Below are positions 32,283 to 44,591 of a stretch of 64,000 nucleotides of DNA, piece after piece (within the stretch, counting starts at the first letter, position 1; each line of letters begins with the position of its first letter). Both the position numbers and the translations under genes were made by a program. This DNA is from Costus lasius (taxonomy: Eukaryota; Streptophyta; Magnoliopsida; Zingiberales; Costaceae), in NCBI GenBank assembly GCA_027563935.2, contig CM050449.1:42506507-42570506 (forward strand), in the 5' to 3' direction. Under the pieces are notes generated by a model. That model saw only the letters and a program-made list of their open reading frames with translations. It searched no databases and was not told the DNA's origin.

Positions 32283-33931
32283 AGATGGGTCGAAACCTAA
32301 GTCAGATGCGCTTCTAAATTTTTGCATAGGCGGAAAAACTAGGTTTCATGAAGATCGCATGGCTTGTAAGTATAACCAACCATAAGAGGATGATTGAAGC
32401 ATTACCATGGCCATTGCTCGAGTGATGACTTGGAAGAAGAAAGGGCGATCGGCTCTTCTCCAAAGAGGTCACACACAAGATGTTGAAGGCTTACTCCCTT
32501 GTGCTCTTTGTGCTAGCAAAGATCCAAGGAAAACTTGATCGTGTACAAGGAGATGTTTTTCTCTCTCGGCTGTTCGAACTCTCTTCCTTGGCGTGAAGAC
32601 TCACTACCACACGAGAGGAAAAACGGGAGGAGAAGAGGGGGCGAGCCACGTTACAATCGTGGAGGCATTTTTCCAAAATGGAAAACCGACTTCCAAATAT
32701 AGTAAGTGCTTAATACTCATGCGTTCACTCAAAGTGAACCATCGAAACTTCCTTCTCCTTTGAACCAAGCGTTCACTAAGTGAACCGGTTCAATTCTATT
32801 TGGTTCAAAGACCAAATTGAACCAGCCATGGTTTAGATCTCTTTGAACCAAATGGCTAAAGATTTAACCACACATCTCTTGATCTTCTTGATCTCATCGA
32901 TCAAGCATCAATTCTCCCGATCGAAGCTTACCGATCTCAAGCCCTAATCAATCAAACATGATCAGACCAGATCTCACTTCAAATCAGAGTTTAAATTCCT
33001 TTAAATTGGACTAAAACAATTCAATCCACACGATCTGATATAAGTAAGCCATATCATCAAATTGTGCGACCCTAAGGGTTTCCTTCAACCTCGGTAACGA
33101 TAACTTACATTATCACGATCAGAGAGGGGTATCTAGCAACACATCACTGTCTTCCGATATGAAGGAAAGAGTCTTCCAAGACTACACCCAAACCACAGCA
33201 CAAGTGTGAATCCAATTCACTTGGCATACATGTTTCCTTTGCTACTGGATGTTCTCGTTGGACAAGCGTGTCAAGCGTGTAACTCCAACATGATGAGAAT
33301 GGTTAAATCAGATGAACATAGTCATCTGGGTATGGCCATACACTTTCTCAACCATCTCATCCAGGGGGCCCCTATAGAACATCACACTCCAACAAGGAGA
33401 GGCAATCCTTTATCTATCACTAGTGCCCTAACATGACTCATGCCCATTATCCAAGATAATCCTTAACCATTAATTTTTCAAATGATATTGAACTACCTCA
33501 AGATAATGCCAATCATCATTTAGAAATAGAAGTGATCTCAAGTCAGAGGAAATATGCCATTTGCTTGCATACAAGGATTATTCACATTGTGACAAACAAT
33601 TGAACATCCTAAGTAGGGTCAGTCCAGTACATCCAATGCACCTATGTGTCTAAATCTTATTCCATGCTCGAAGCATCCTATAAGATCAGAACACATATTA
33701 GTCTCAATCATATCAAGGCTGTCTCATGTTCACCAAGATATCTCGACTAAGGACAATACTGCATGTCAGCCAAGCTGAACACCATTGAGACATTATTCAG
33801 AAGTATACATAACAGCAGCAGATAATGTAACAACCTGAATAACAACAATTGCCTTTATAAAACACAGTTTATACATGATACTGATAATAACCCAAGGCCT
33901 CAAACATTAGCCTTAAGGGCATACCCCAACA
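32283..33931 (-). repeat. 3' LTR of element F (1649 bp)
   Basis: Starts on the plus strand AGATGGGTCG where the partner LTR has TGATGGGTTG. The outer terminal base is thus A instead of T, and the LTR no longer ends in the canonical CA on its own strand. The other end reads CCCCAACA. Confidence 0.93.
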
Positions 33932-33942
33932 ATCTCCCACTT
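33932..33942 (-). other. Polypurine tract of element F
   Basis: AAGTGGGAGAT on the minus strand, directly before the 3' LTR. Confidence 0.85.
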
Positions 33943-33951
33943 GCACTTAAA

Positions 33952-36900
33952 CTAATGGTTGAGAAATCTCAAACCCATATTATTACAGTGCTTCTCATGC
34001 TTCTGCTGCGCCAGAGGCTTTGTAAGCGGGTCAGCTAGATTGTCATCTGTATGAACCTTGCAGATCTTGATCTCTCATCGATCTATGATCTCCCGGATCA
34101 AATGAAACCTTCTCTGTATGTGCTTGGACTTCTGGTGTGACCGAGGTTCCTTTGCTTGTGCAATCGCTCCAGTGTTATCACAGAAGATAACCAATGGATC
34201 TGCACTCGAAGGAACAACACCAAGTTCCTGAACGAACTTACGAATCCATACTGCCTCCTTTGATGCTTCTGAGGCTGCAACATACTCGGCTTCTGTTGTG
34301 GAATCAGCAACAATTGATTGTTTGAAACTCTTCCACACCACTGCTCCTCCATTCAAGTTAAAAACATAGCCTGATTGCGATCGGAAATCGTCTTGGTCAG
34401 ATTGGAATGAAGCGTCAGTATATCCTTCAATACTGAGTTCTTCCTGACCCCCATAAATCAAGAACATATCTTTGGTTCTCCGAAGATATTTCAAAATGTT
34501 CTTGACTGCAATCCAGTGTGTCTTCCCTGGATTACTTTGGAAATGACTGGTCACGCTTAACCCATAAGCGACGTCTGGGCGAGTACATAACATCGCATAC
34601 ATGATGGACCCAATAGCCGAAGCATAAGGCGTATTGTCCATCTCATCTTTCTCAGACTGTGTTTCAGGACACTGGCTCTTTGAAAGATTCAGACCATGTC
34701 TGACTGGAAGATATCCTCTTTTAGAATTTTCTAAATGGAATCTCTCCAGGACCTTATCGATGTAAGTACTCTGGCACAGCCCGAGAAGCCTATTAGATCT
34801 ATCTCTGTAGATCTCCACACCTAATACATAGGCTGCTTCTCCCAAATCTTTCATCTGGAAACATTTTCTTAACCATGCTTTGATTGCATGCAATTCAGGA
34901 ATATCGTTTCCAATGATTAAGATATCATCGACGTAGAGGACTAGGAAAGTAATCACGCTCCCACTAAACCTTTTATATACACACGGGTCATCTTCATTTT
35001 TGATGAAACCAAATTCACAAACTGATTCATCAAAACGAATATTCCAGCTTCTCGATGCTTGTTTTAGTCCATAAATGGACTTCTTTAATTTGCATATTTT
35101 ATGACATTCTGATGGATTGATGAAACCTTCAGGCTGTGTCATATACACATCCTCTTCCAGTTTTCCATTAAGGAAAGCGGTCTTCACATCCATTTGCCAG
35201 ATGTCATAATCATAATATGCAGCTATCGCGAGAATAATCCGAATGGACTTGAACATGGCTACAGGAGAGAAAGTTTCATCATAATCTATCCCGTAGATTT
35301 GTTTGAAACCTTTCGCAACTAGCCTGCCCTTATAGGTAACTACGTTACCATCCATGTCTTTCTTCTTTTTGAAGATCCACTTACAGCCTATAGGGATTAC
35401 TCCCTGAGGCTGATCAACCAAATCCCAGACTTGGTTATCTGACATGGAGTCCATTTCGGCTCGCATAGCTTCAAGCCATCTTACTGATTCCGGTCCATTG
35501 ACCGCATCCGCATAAGTGAGGGGTTCATCATTAATGATGTAGACTCCGTCATAGCGCTCAGGCTGACGACGGATCCTTCCCGATCTACGCGGTTCCCGTG
35601 ATATCTGAGCATCAGGTTGCTCAGTAACCTGATCTGTTGGCTCAGGCTCATCCAACTGAACTTGATTACTTTGTCCCGCTTCTGGATTTTCATCCAGCTT
35701 TATTTCTCTCCCACTGGCCTCTTGCAGAAGAAATTCCTTCTCAAGAAAAATAGCCATTCGAGCAACAAATACTTTATTCTCCTTGGGATCATAGAAATAA
35801 TAACCCTTAGTTTCTTTAGGGTAACCGACAAAGATACATTTATCTGATTTGCTCTCTAGTTTCCCAGAGGCGAGCTTTTTGACATAAGCCTCGCAACCCC
35901 AGATTTTTATAAATGTCAAGCTCGGCTGTTTCCCATACCATAACTCATATGGTGTCCTTAAAACAGCCTTGGATGGCACTCGGTTTAGCACCTTTGCAGC
36001 TGTTTCCAGTGCAAATCCCCAAAAGGAGTAAGGTAGAGTAGCCTGGCTCATCATTGAACGAACCATATCCAATAAGGTTCTATTTCTCCTTTCGGACACA
36101 CCATTCCATTGCGGTGTTCCTGGCGGAGTGAGCTGTGAGATAATCCCACACTCCTTCAGATAGTCAGTAAACTCACGACTCAAGTATTCCCCACCTCGAT
36201 CTGAACGAAGTGCCTTGATATTTCGGCCTAACTAATTTTGTACTTCATTTTTGAACTCTTTGAACTTGTCAAAAGATTCACTCTTATATCTCATTAAATA
36301 GACATAACCATACCTACTGAAATCATCAGTAAAAGTAATGAAGTATAAATAGCCACCCCTGGCATGTTTACTAAAAGGCCCACACACATCACTGTGAATA
36401 AGGTCAAGTAAACCTGAAGCCCTTTGACCTTTATTAGAAAAAGGAGTCTTCGTCATTTTACCCATTAAACAAGCTTTGCATGTATCAAGCTCCTCATAGG
36501 AGAATGATCCCAGCAGTCCACGTTCATGCAACCGCTTAATGCGCTTCTTGTTAATATGGCCTAAACGACTATGCCAAAGCAAGGTGCTGTCATCAGCATA
36601 CTTGGCTTTCTTAATATCAATTTGTTGTACAGAACATTCCATGTCCAACATGAATAACCCATTGTTAATCGACCTGGTAGCATAAACAATATTATCAAAC
36701 GAAATACAACACTTTAAAGTTTTGCATTCAAAAGAAAAACCTTTCCTGATAAGAGCAGGAATAGAGATAATATTCTTAGTTATGCTCGGTACGAAATAAC
36801 AATTGTCAAGTTCTAATACAAAACCAGATGGTAAAGAGATGTGATATTCTCCTACAGCAACAGCAGCAACCCGTGCCCCGTTTCCAACTCGTAGGTCCAC

Positions 36901-37837
36901 CTCATGCTGTCCCACCTGTCATCTTCTCTTGAGTTTCTGCACATTTGAACAAATGTGAACTCCACATGCAGTGTCCAACACCCATGAAATAGAAGAAGCT
37001 ACCATGACTTCAGTCACGTAAATACCTGAGCCAGAAGTGAAAGGCTTGCTTCCCTTCTTCTCTCCTTGGAGCGCTTTACAGTCCTTCTTCCAGTGACCCA
37101 GCTGGCCACAGTGGAAACATCTGTTGTCCTTTGACCGCTTCACCTTTTGTTTCAAAGCCTTGTTGTAGCTCTTGATAGGGGTTTTGCCCTTCTTCCCCTT
37201 CTTCTTATTCCTTGAAGGAACCATCAAGACAGAGGATGAAGGCTTTCCCTTCTCAAGAGTCTGCTCTGTGGTGCAGAGCATGTTCAGTAACTCTGCCGGA
37301 GTACAGTCGATCTTGTTCATATTAAAATTAATGATGAACGGATCGAAAGAGGCCGGGAGAGACTACAGGATAATGTCTACAACAAGTTCCTGATTAATGG
37401 TGTGTCCCAGTTTCTCTAGAGCCTCCTTGTACCCAATCATCTTGAGTATGTGAGCTCCCACTGGACTGCCTTCAGTCAGTTTGCTATGAAAGAAAAGTTT
37501 CGTCAAGTTATAGCGTTCTGTCCTTGCCTGTGCAGCATATAGCATCTTGAGATTTGCTATAATATCAATAGCAGACAAATCCTCATGCTGATGCTGGAGC
37601 TCTGGCATCATTGACGCAAGCATAAGGCAAGCGACATCAGTACTATCACTGACGTGCTTCTCATAAGCATCCCGAACCGCCCTTGCGGCGTTCGCAGCAG
37701 GTTGAGCCGGTATTGCCGACTCAAGGACATACAGCTTCCTCTCAGCCTTAAGCACAATCTTAAGCTGTCTGTACCAGTCTGAAAAGTTTGGCCCAGCAAA
37801 CTTCTCCTTTTCCAATATGGATCGCAAATTGAGCCAT
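33952..37837 (-). pseudogene. gag-pol: Element F gag-pol, interrupted by four stops and a start-region frameshift
   Basis: All copia domains are present in order: gag, intact knuckle CFHCGQLGHWKKDC, protease DTACG, HHCC, integrase (HSDVCGP, SDRGGEY, SERRN), reverse transcriptase with YVDD, and RNase H ending LRFLNH. In-phase stops lie at 37363-37365 (TAG for CAG), 36919-36921 (TGA for CGA), 36232-36234 (TAG for CAG) and 34075-34077 (TGA where G has a Gly codon). Relative to G, two bases are missing after the ATG (37835-37837), putting that ATG out of phase. Three of the four stops are single C-to-T changes. G (44592-48476) is the intact relative. No full polyprotein can be made. Confidence 0.92.
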
Positions 37838-39665
37838 GTGGTGTTCGTTGCTGCAGGAATCTACAACATTGCAAGAACAACAAGGTCAGTATCCATGTTA
37901 GAATCAATCCAGGACTTAAGAGTGATTCTTTTCTCACTATTTTATCTGACTGAAAAATCCAATAAAACAGCCCGAAAGAGTGAAAGTCTTTTAGTGAGAT
38001 GGGATCCAGATTTCATACTTGATCTCCGCGTCCCGCTCAGGCGAGATAAGATGCACAGAGAGTTCAAGCACTAATCACTGGTAGGCTATCCATGCCAATC
38101 GCCAACCCGTGCGATTCCCCTTCATCTAGGCAATCCAGAAGACTGCGCCAATTGAGTTGGTACAACACAGTTTCTGATTCCTAAGATGGCTGCCTCCATA
38201 TAGCTATCATATGCTCAATATGTAGCCCATATGGTCAAGCTGACCTGACCTACTCCCTGGACCACCACGTGCTATGCTGAGCAACGAGAAGGGATAAATC
38301 CCTACTCTGTAGCATGTAGGTGTAATCACACACCGTCTGAAGATAGCTGGGCGTGCCCATTGAGTGGGTACAACACGGCCCCAACGATAGTCAGAACAGT
38401 GAGGTTTCGCATCAGAAAGCTTTCGAGCTTGATATTTCGTTGGATTTTAACGGTCCATTTTATCTTCTTACTATCATGCAAGATCTATGGTGATAGTAGA
38501 AGAATAAATATACTTGTGCTAATATTACTTAAAACAGTAAGTAGAAAGCACAATGATCTTATGTGGTAAACGCCCATAAAAGCCTAAGTAAAACCCTAGT
38601 TTTACACAAGTCCTCACTTGAGCTCTTTATGGGTCTCTTTCACTTCATCTGGCCCAGCCCGGGCCCAAGGCGCCCTTTGCAGCCTAAATGCGCCCACCAG
38701 ACTGCTTGCGCCTTTTCTAGAGTCGAACTCTAGACCCACCACCTGGTGAAGCCACTTGCTGCAAGCGTCTCTGCCATGTGTGCTCTGTGCTCATGTCTGA
38801 TCAAATTACATTTTTAATCTATCTAGACAAGGTTTGACTCGCAGGTCAATTATACAATTTTCATAAATTAAAGTGTGATTCGCAGATCACAGCAAAATTT
38901 ATAAATCAATTCCAGGCACGCAGGCCCCAGCACAGCACACAAATAAGGGCAGCCCACATAAGATTAAATAGACATCCATTCACCATGATAAACAAGCATC
39001 CATGTGATCCAAACAGAAAATAAAATTTTGAAAACCCATGGCATCAATTTTATTTCCTTATGTGCCCTACTACCTTACAACGGTCCATTAATAGGTATCC
39101 ACTCATCAGACCAAGTCAGACCCACTGCCCTTGCACGCACCCAGTCATAACTGACTTGCGTCGACCTTGTGGTCAACTATGCATGCCTTAAGGGCTGAAC
39201 GTCCCACATGATTTCTGGCAAGCGGGTGTGACCCCGGGCCTTAATCATGATTGTTCACCAGGCGCCTCAATCAGACATCGCTACACGCCCTTCTGCAGTC
39301 GACCTATAGCCACCTGTATTGCTTGCGCACAGGTGCTATCTGGCCGACCCATCTAGGCTGTCAGATGGTCTGATTAGGCTGTTGGGTCCAGACTTTGACT
39401 AATGACTTCAACCCTATTAACCCGTCTAAGAGTTTAAAGCAGGCGCTTAGATAGATCTAAATGAGGGGGCGCGCATGAAGTAAATTTTTGTTTGAAAAAC
39501 ATCTATGAAACATGCGCAAACTTTAAACAACATGGATACATGCGCAAACACAATATGTAATCTTATCATCAAGTAAGCGCATGTGAACATGTAGAAGATC
39601 TATCCTATAAATCAAACATGGATCACACCAAGGCAATCATATGCAACAAGTCAAAATAAACCTGA
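37838..39665 (-). other. Leader of element F
   Basis: About 1.8 kb, similar to the leaders of G (48477-50124) and I (60071-61877). No supported coding frame. Shared phrases include GGGATCCAGATTTCATACTT and CCGCGTCCCGCTCAGGCGAG. Confidence 0.75.
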
Positions 39666-39677
39666 GCTCTGATACCA
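39666..39677 (-). other. Primer-binding site, initiator Met-tRNA (element F)
   Basis: TGGTATCAGAGC on the minus strand, two bases after the LTR end. Confidence 0.92.
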
Positions 39678-39679
39678 AT

Positions 39680-41328
39680 TGATGGGTTGAAACCTAAGTC
39701 AGATGCGCTTCTAAATTTTTGCATAGGCGGAAAAACTAGGTTTCATGAAGATCGCATGGCTTGTAAGTATAACCAACCATAAGAGGATGATTGAAGCATT
39801 ACCATGGCCATTGCTCGAGTGATGACTTGGAAGAAGAAAGGGCGATCGGCTCTTCTCCAAAGAGGTCACACACAAGATGTTGAAGGCTTACTCCCTTGTG
39901 CTCTTTGTGCTAGCAAAGATCCAAGGAAAACTTGATCGTGTACAAGGAGATGTTTTTCTCTCTCGGCTGTTCGAACTCTCTTCCTTGGCGTGAAGACTCA
40001 CTACCACATGAGAGGAAAAACGGGAGGAGAAGAGGGGGCGAGCCACGTTACAATCGTGGAGGCGTTTTTCCAAAATGGAAAACCGACTTCCAAATATAGT
40101 AAGGGCTTAATACTCATGCGTTCACTCAAAGTGAACCATCGAAACTTCCTTCTCCTTTGAACCAAGCGTTCACTAAGTGAACCGGTTCAATTCTATTTGG
40201 TTCAAAGACCAAATCGAACCAGCCATGGTTTAGATCTCTTTGAACCAAATGGCTAAAGATCTAACCACACATCTCTTGATCTTCTTGATCTCATCGATCA
40301 AGCATCAATTCTCCCGATCGAAGCTTACCGATCTCAAGCCCTAATCAATCAAACATGATCAGACCAGATCTCACTTCAAATCAGAGTTTAAATTCCTTTA
40401 AATTGGACTAAAACAATTCAATCCACACGATCTGATATAAGTAAGCCATATCATCAAATTGTGCGACCCTAAGGGTTTCCTTCAACCTCGGTAACGATAA
40501 CTTACATTATCACGATCAGAGAGGGGTATCTAGCAACACATCACTGTCTTCCGATATGAAGGAAAGAGTCTTCCAAGACTACACCCAAACCACAGCACAA
40601 GTGTGAATCCAATTCACTTGGCATACATGTTTCCTTTGCTACTGGATGTTCTCGTTGGACAAGCGTGTCAAGCGTGTAACTCCAACATGATGAGAATGGT
40701 TAAATCAGATGAACATAGTCATCTGGGTATGGCCATACACTTTCTCAACCATCTCATCCAGGGGGCCCCTATAGAACATCACACTCCAACAAGGAGAGGC
40801 AATCCTTTATCTATCACTAGTGCCCTAACATGACTCATGCCCATTATCCAAGATAATCCTTAACCATTAATTTTTCAAATGATATTGAACTACCTCAAGA
40901 TAATGCCAATCATCATTTAGAAACAGAAGTGATCTCAAGTCAGAGGAAATATGCCATTTGCTTGCATACAAGGATTATTCACATTGTGACAAACAATTGA
41001 ACATCCTAAGTAGGGTCCGTCCAGTACATCCAATGCACCTATGTGTCTAAATCTTATTCCATGCTCGAAGCATCCTATAAGATCAGAACACATATTAGTC
41101 TCAATCATATCAAGGCTGTCTCATGTTCACCAAGATATCTCGACTAAGGACAATACTGCATGTCAGCCAAGCTGAACATCATTGAGACATTATTCAGAAG
41201 TATACATAACAGCAGCAGATAATGTAACAACCTGAATAACAACAATTGCCTTTATAAAACACAGTTTATACATGATACTGATAATAACCCAAGGCCTCAA
41301 ACATTAGCTTTAAGGGCATACCCCAACA
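39680..41328 (-). repeat. 5' LTR of element F (1649 bp)
   Basis: Plus-strand ends TGATGGG ... CCCCAACA. Nearly identical to 32283-33931. Confidence 0.95.
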
Positions 41329-42722
41329 CCCTCTGCAGTCTCACACACACGGATCTCTTGAGTTCTCTTCTCCCACGCCCGGTGCTAGCCTCGGGAAGAA
41401 GATCCAAGCCTTAGTTCTCTTCTTGAATGCTTGCGCCACCTCCAAGGTAGAAGCGCCAATTGAAGAAGAAGAGAGGAGAAGGGAGAATGCCGCCAAGCCT
41501 TTCCTTCTCTTGCGCCAAGGAGGAAGAAGGGAAGAAACTCGCGGTTATGGAAGAAGATGCGCCCTTGTCCCAAGCCTTTCGCCCCTCCTCTTGTGTTCAC
41601 GCCTTCAAGGATTGATTACCCACAAGAGGGGGCGACTAGGGTCATATTTATAGGGCAAGAGGCGGTTAGGGTAATGGCTAGGATCATGACAAGTGTAGGG
41701 CTAGGATGAGGAGGTTTGAGATAAGGAAAGTCTCCAAGACATTTCCATAATTCTCATTCAACCTTACCTTTTGTTCCCATGCCTTTCCTTGTGCGCCAAG
41801 GCCTTGCCGTGCGTCTCAAGCAATGCCATAGAGGCATGCATTCCATCCTAGGAAGAGAGGGGGAGGCACCCTTTACTTCCATAATGAAGCAAAGGCGCCA
41901 ACATGACCCCATTATGCCCCTAGGCGCCTAATGGTTCATGTTTCTCCCCATTATACCCTTTTAGCCTCTCATCTCTTCATGAGAACTTGTTATTGGGCCT
42001 CATTGGATAATGAGCTAGCCCAAACATCATTGCATAGGTTGATTAAGCACTTGGATCCAATCCAATGCAACCCTAATCCAAATGTGACCAACCATGGTCA
42101 AATACGGGTCAACCTGCCAAAAATGAAGTTTGGTTCCAATAACATTCTTCCATCTCATCAGGCCCATTGGCGCTGATGAAATCTCCCAATTAGATCCGAG
42201 TTATCCAATAACTCAATCATAAGGCTTCCCGATCAACACGAGAACTCAAGTATCAAGGTGTGCGACCCTGTAGGTTCTACTGACGCTGGCAGTGCTGACC
42301 AGAGGTCATCACAAGCAGTGAGTGGCACCTAGCAGTGCATCGCTACTACCCAGGTCATTGGAATGGATATTGACATCGACATCCCCATCATTGCAACTAG
42401 GTACAGATGCATTATAGTCTCTTTGCCGAACTGATATCCGATTGGACAAGTGTGTCACCACTTGTTTTCATCCAATCACATGGCTATGACTAAAACAGGT
42501 TCTCACCTGGGTATGGCCATACACTCTCAGTCATAGAACCATAAAGGAGCTCCATGGATATCATACTTCCTTAGGGAAGGGGCAAATCCTATGTCTGTCC
42601 ATTGATCTTCTCATATGGGTCATGACATGCTCAATAACAACCGTTATGACCTCCCAGCTACGGCAAGGTGTTAGGTTGTATCAAAGCAAGTCCCTAATCA
42701 TATAGAATGATCAATGACCTCA

Positions 42723-42747
42723 CCTAGTTGGAGATGCATTACAGTCT
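42723..42747. other. Junction patch between inverted and direct LTR segments
   Basis: CCTAGTTG matches the family-1 LTR in plus orientation (as at 52044), and GATGCATTACAGTCT matches it in minus orientation (as at 7587-7601). So the 25-bp patch is itself built from two LTR pieces in opposite orientations, as expected from template switching during break repair. Confidence 0.6.
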
Positions 42748-42892
42748 GAGTTATCCTCATATGTGACAGGAGATGCATTAATCCCTTGACTTGAGGTCAT
42801 TGATCATTCTATATGATTAGGGACTTGCTTTGATACAACCTAACACCTTGCCATAGCTGAGAGGTCATAACGGTTGTTATTGAGCATGTCAT
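42748..42892 (+). repeat. Family-1 LTR segment S3, first part
   Basis: GAGTTATCCTCATATGTGACAG onward matches LTR A bases about 327-470 in plus orientation. It is the reverse complement of the adjacent end of S2, giving an inverted repeat with a short loop. It continues at 51822 after element G. Confidence 0.85.
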
Positions 42893-44571
42893 TGTAAGTC
42901 CCCACAAGGGGGTGAAACCCTAAAGCATTGGCGCATATGGAAGATGCAAGCAGCGGAAAGGGGGTTTCTAGATCTTGCATGCGATATGATTAACAAAAGG
43001 AACCCGATTGCATATAGAGAAGGATCATACCATAGCCATTTCTAGATGGCGCCTTGGAAGCAAAGATCAAACTTGATCTTCTCCAGAGGTGACGCACACA
43101 GTTGATGTCGCCTACTCCTCCTTGCGATCCTTGTGCTAGCAAGGTCCAAAGATGTCTTGGTCAAGTGAAGGAAAAAGAAAGAACTTCTCAGCTTGGCGAT
43201 TTTTCCTTGTCGTCTCTTCCTCTCCTCCACACGAGAATGCCTCAAGAGCCAAAGCCAAGTTGGCGACAAAGCGTGAAGGCGTGAAGAGGGAGGACGTGAA
43301 AACGTGGTCACGTTGAGAAGTGCTATCCAAAAATAGCATATAACTTCTCCACATGCGATCTTGGGTTTACCCCAATCGCAAACTCCACTTCACCCTTGAA
43401 CCATGCGCTCATTCATGAGCCGGTTCACTTGAATTTGGTTCAATAACCAAATAAACCAAGCCATAAGTCCAGATCACATTAAAACCCTAAGGTACTTGAT
43501 CTGACCGTTCATCTCCTTGATGCTCCTGATCTCACCGATCTAGCATCCAATCTCTCAATCGAAGCTTACCGATCTTAAGCCCTAATCAATCAAACATGAT
43601 CAGACCAGATCTCACTTACAATCAGAGATTAAATCCCTTTAAACTGAACCTGAACAATTCAGTCCACACGATCTGACTCAAGTAAGCTATATCATCAAAT
43701 TGTGCGACCCTGAGGGTTTCCTTTAAATGTCGGTAACGATAACTCACGTCATCACGATCAGTGAGGGGTATCTAGCAACACATCACTGTCTCCCGATATA
43801 AAGAAAAGAGTCTTCCAAGACTACACCCAAAAACAGCACAAGTGTGAATCAACTCACTAGGCATGCATATTTCCTTTGCCACTGGATGTTCTTATTGGAC
43901 AAGCGTGTCAAGCTTGTAACTCCAATATGACGAGCATGATTAGAACAGATGAACACTGTCACCTGGGTATGGCCATACTCTTTTCTCAATCATCTCATCC
44001 AGGGGGCCCCTTTAGAACATCACACTCCTTAAACAAGGAGACGGCAATCCTTTGTCTATCACTAGTGCCCTAACCTGATTCAAGCTCACCATCCAAGATA
44101 GTCTATAATCATTATGTTTCAAATGATATTGAACTACCTCAAAACAATGACAATCATCATTTAGAAACACAAGTGATCTCAAGTCAGAGGAAATGTGCCA
44201 CTTGTCGCAATCAAGGAATATTCACATTGTGACAAACAATTGAATATCCTAGTAGGGTCTGTCCAGTACATCCAATGTACCCATGAGTCTACATCTTATT
44301 CCATGCTCGAAGCATCCTATAAGATTAGAACACATATTAGTCTCAATCATATCAAGGCTGTCTCATGTTCACCAAGATATCTCGACTAAGGACTTTACTG
44401 CATGTCAGCCTAGCTGAACAGCTTTGAGACATTATTCAGAAGTACACTTATTACAGCAGACAAGGTAACAACCTGAATAACAACCATGCCTATATAAACA
44501 TAAGAGTTTATTACATGATACTGTTACAATCCCAAGGCCTCAAACATTAGCCTTAAGGGCATACCCCAACA
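42893..44571 (-). repeat. 3' LTR of element G (1679 bp)
   Basis: Plus-strand ends TGTAAGTCCCC ... CCCCAACA, flanked by GTCAT on the left and the polypurine tract on the right. Confidence 0.95.
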
Positions 44572-44582
44572 ATCTCCCACTT
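44572..44582 (-). other. Polypurine tract of element G
   Basis: AAGTGGGAGAT on the minus strand, directly before the 3' LTR. Confidence 0.85.
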
Positions 44583-44591
44583 GCACTTAAT

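Larger units (their letters stand above)
32283..41328 (-). mobile_element. Ty1/copia element F (family 2), structurally complete, gag-pol broken
   Basis: Both LTRs are 1649 bp. The target duplication CCCTC is exact at 32278-32282 and 41329-41333. Order on the minus strand: LTR 39680-41328, primer site, leader, gag-pol, polypurine tract, LTR 32283-33931. I count about 11 differences between the LTRs (near 0.7 per cent), so insertion was recent. The gag-pol frame nevertheless carries several stops. Confidence 0.95.
32121..42722 (-). repeat. Inverted family-1 LTR segment S2, carrying element F
   Basis: 32121-32282 and 41334-42722 together match LTR A bases about 1917 down to 375 in reverse orientation (GCAGCGGAAGAATGTCC, CACGCCCGGTGCTAGCC, TGGCGCTGATGAAATC). 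Element F splits it with a CCCTC duplication. A TATA box in minus orientation lies at 41645-41652. Confidence 0.88.

Noticed and set aside
31447..42747. Opposite-orientation LTR pieces as an assembly error
   Set aside because: Not excluded, but the templated junction patch and the exact CCCTC and GTCAT duplications of F and G within the arms favour a real rearrangement; listed as a finding with a check.
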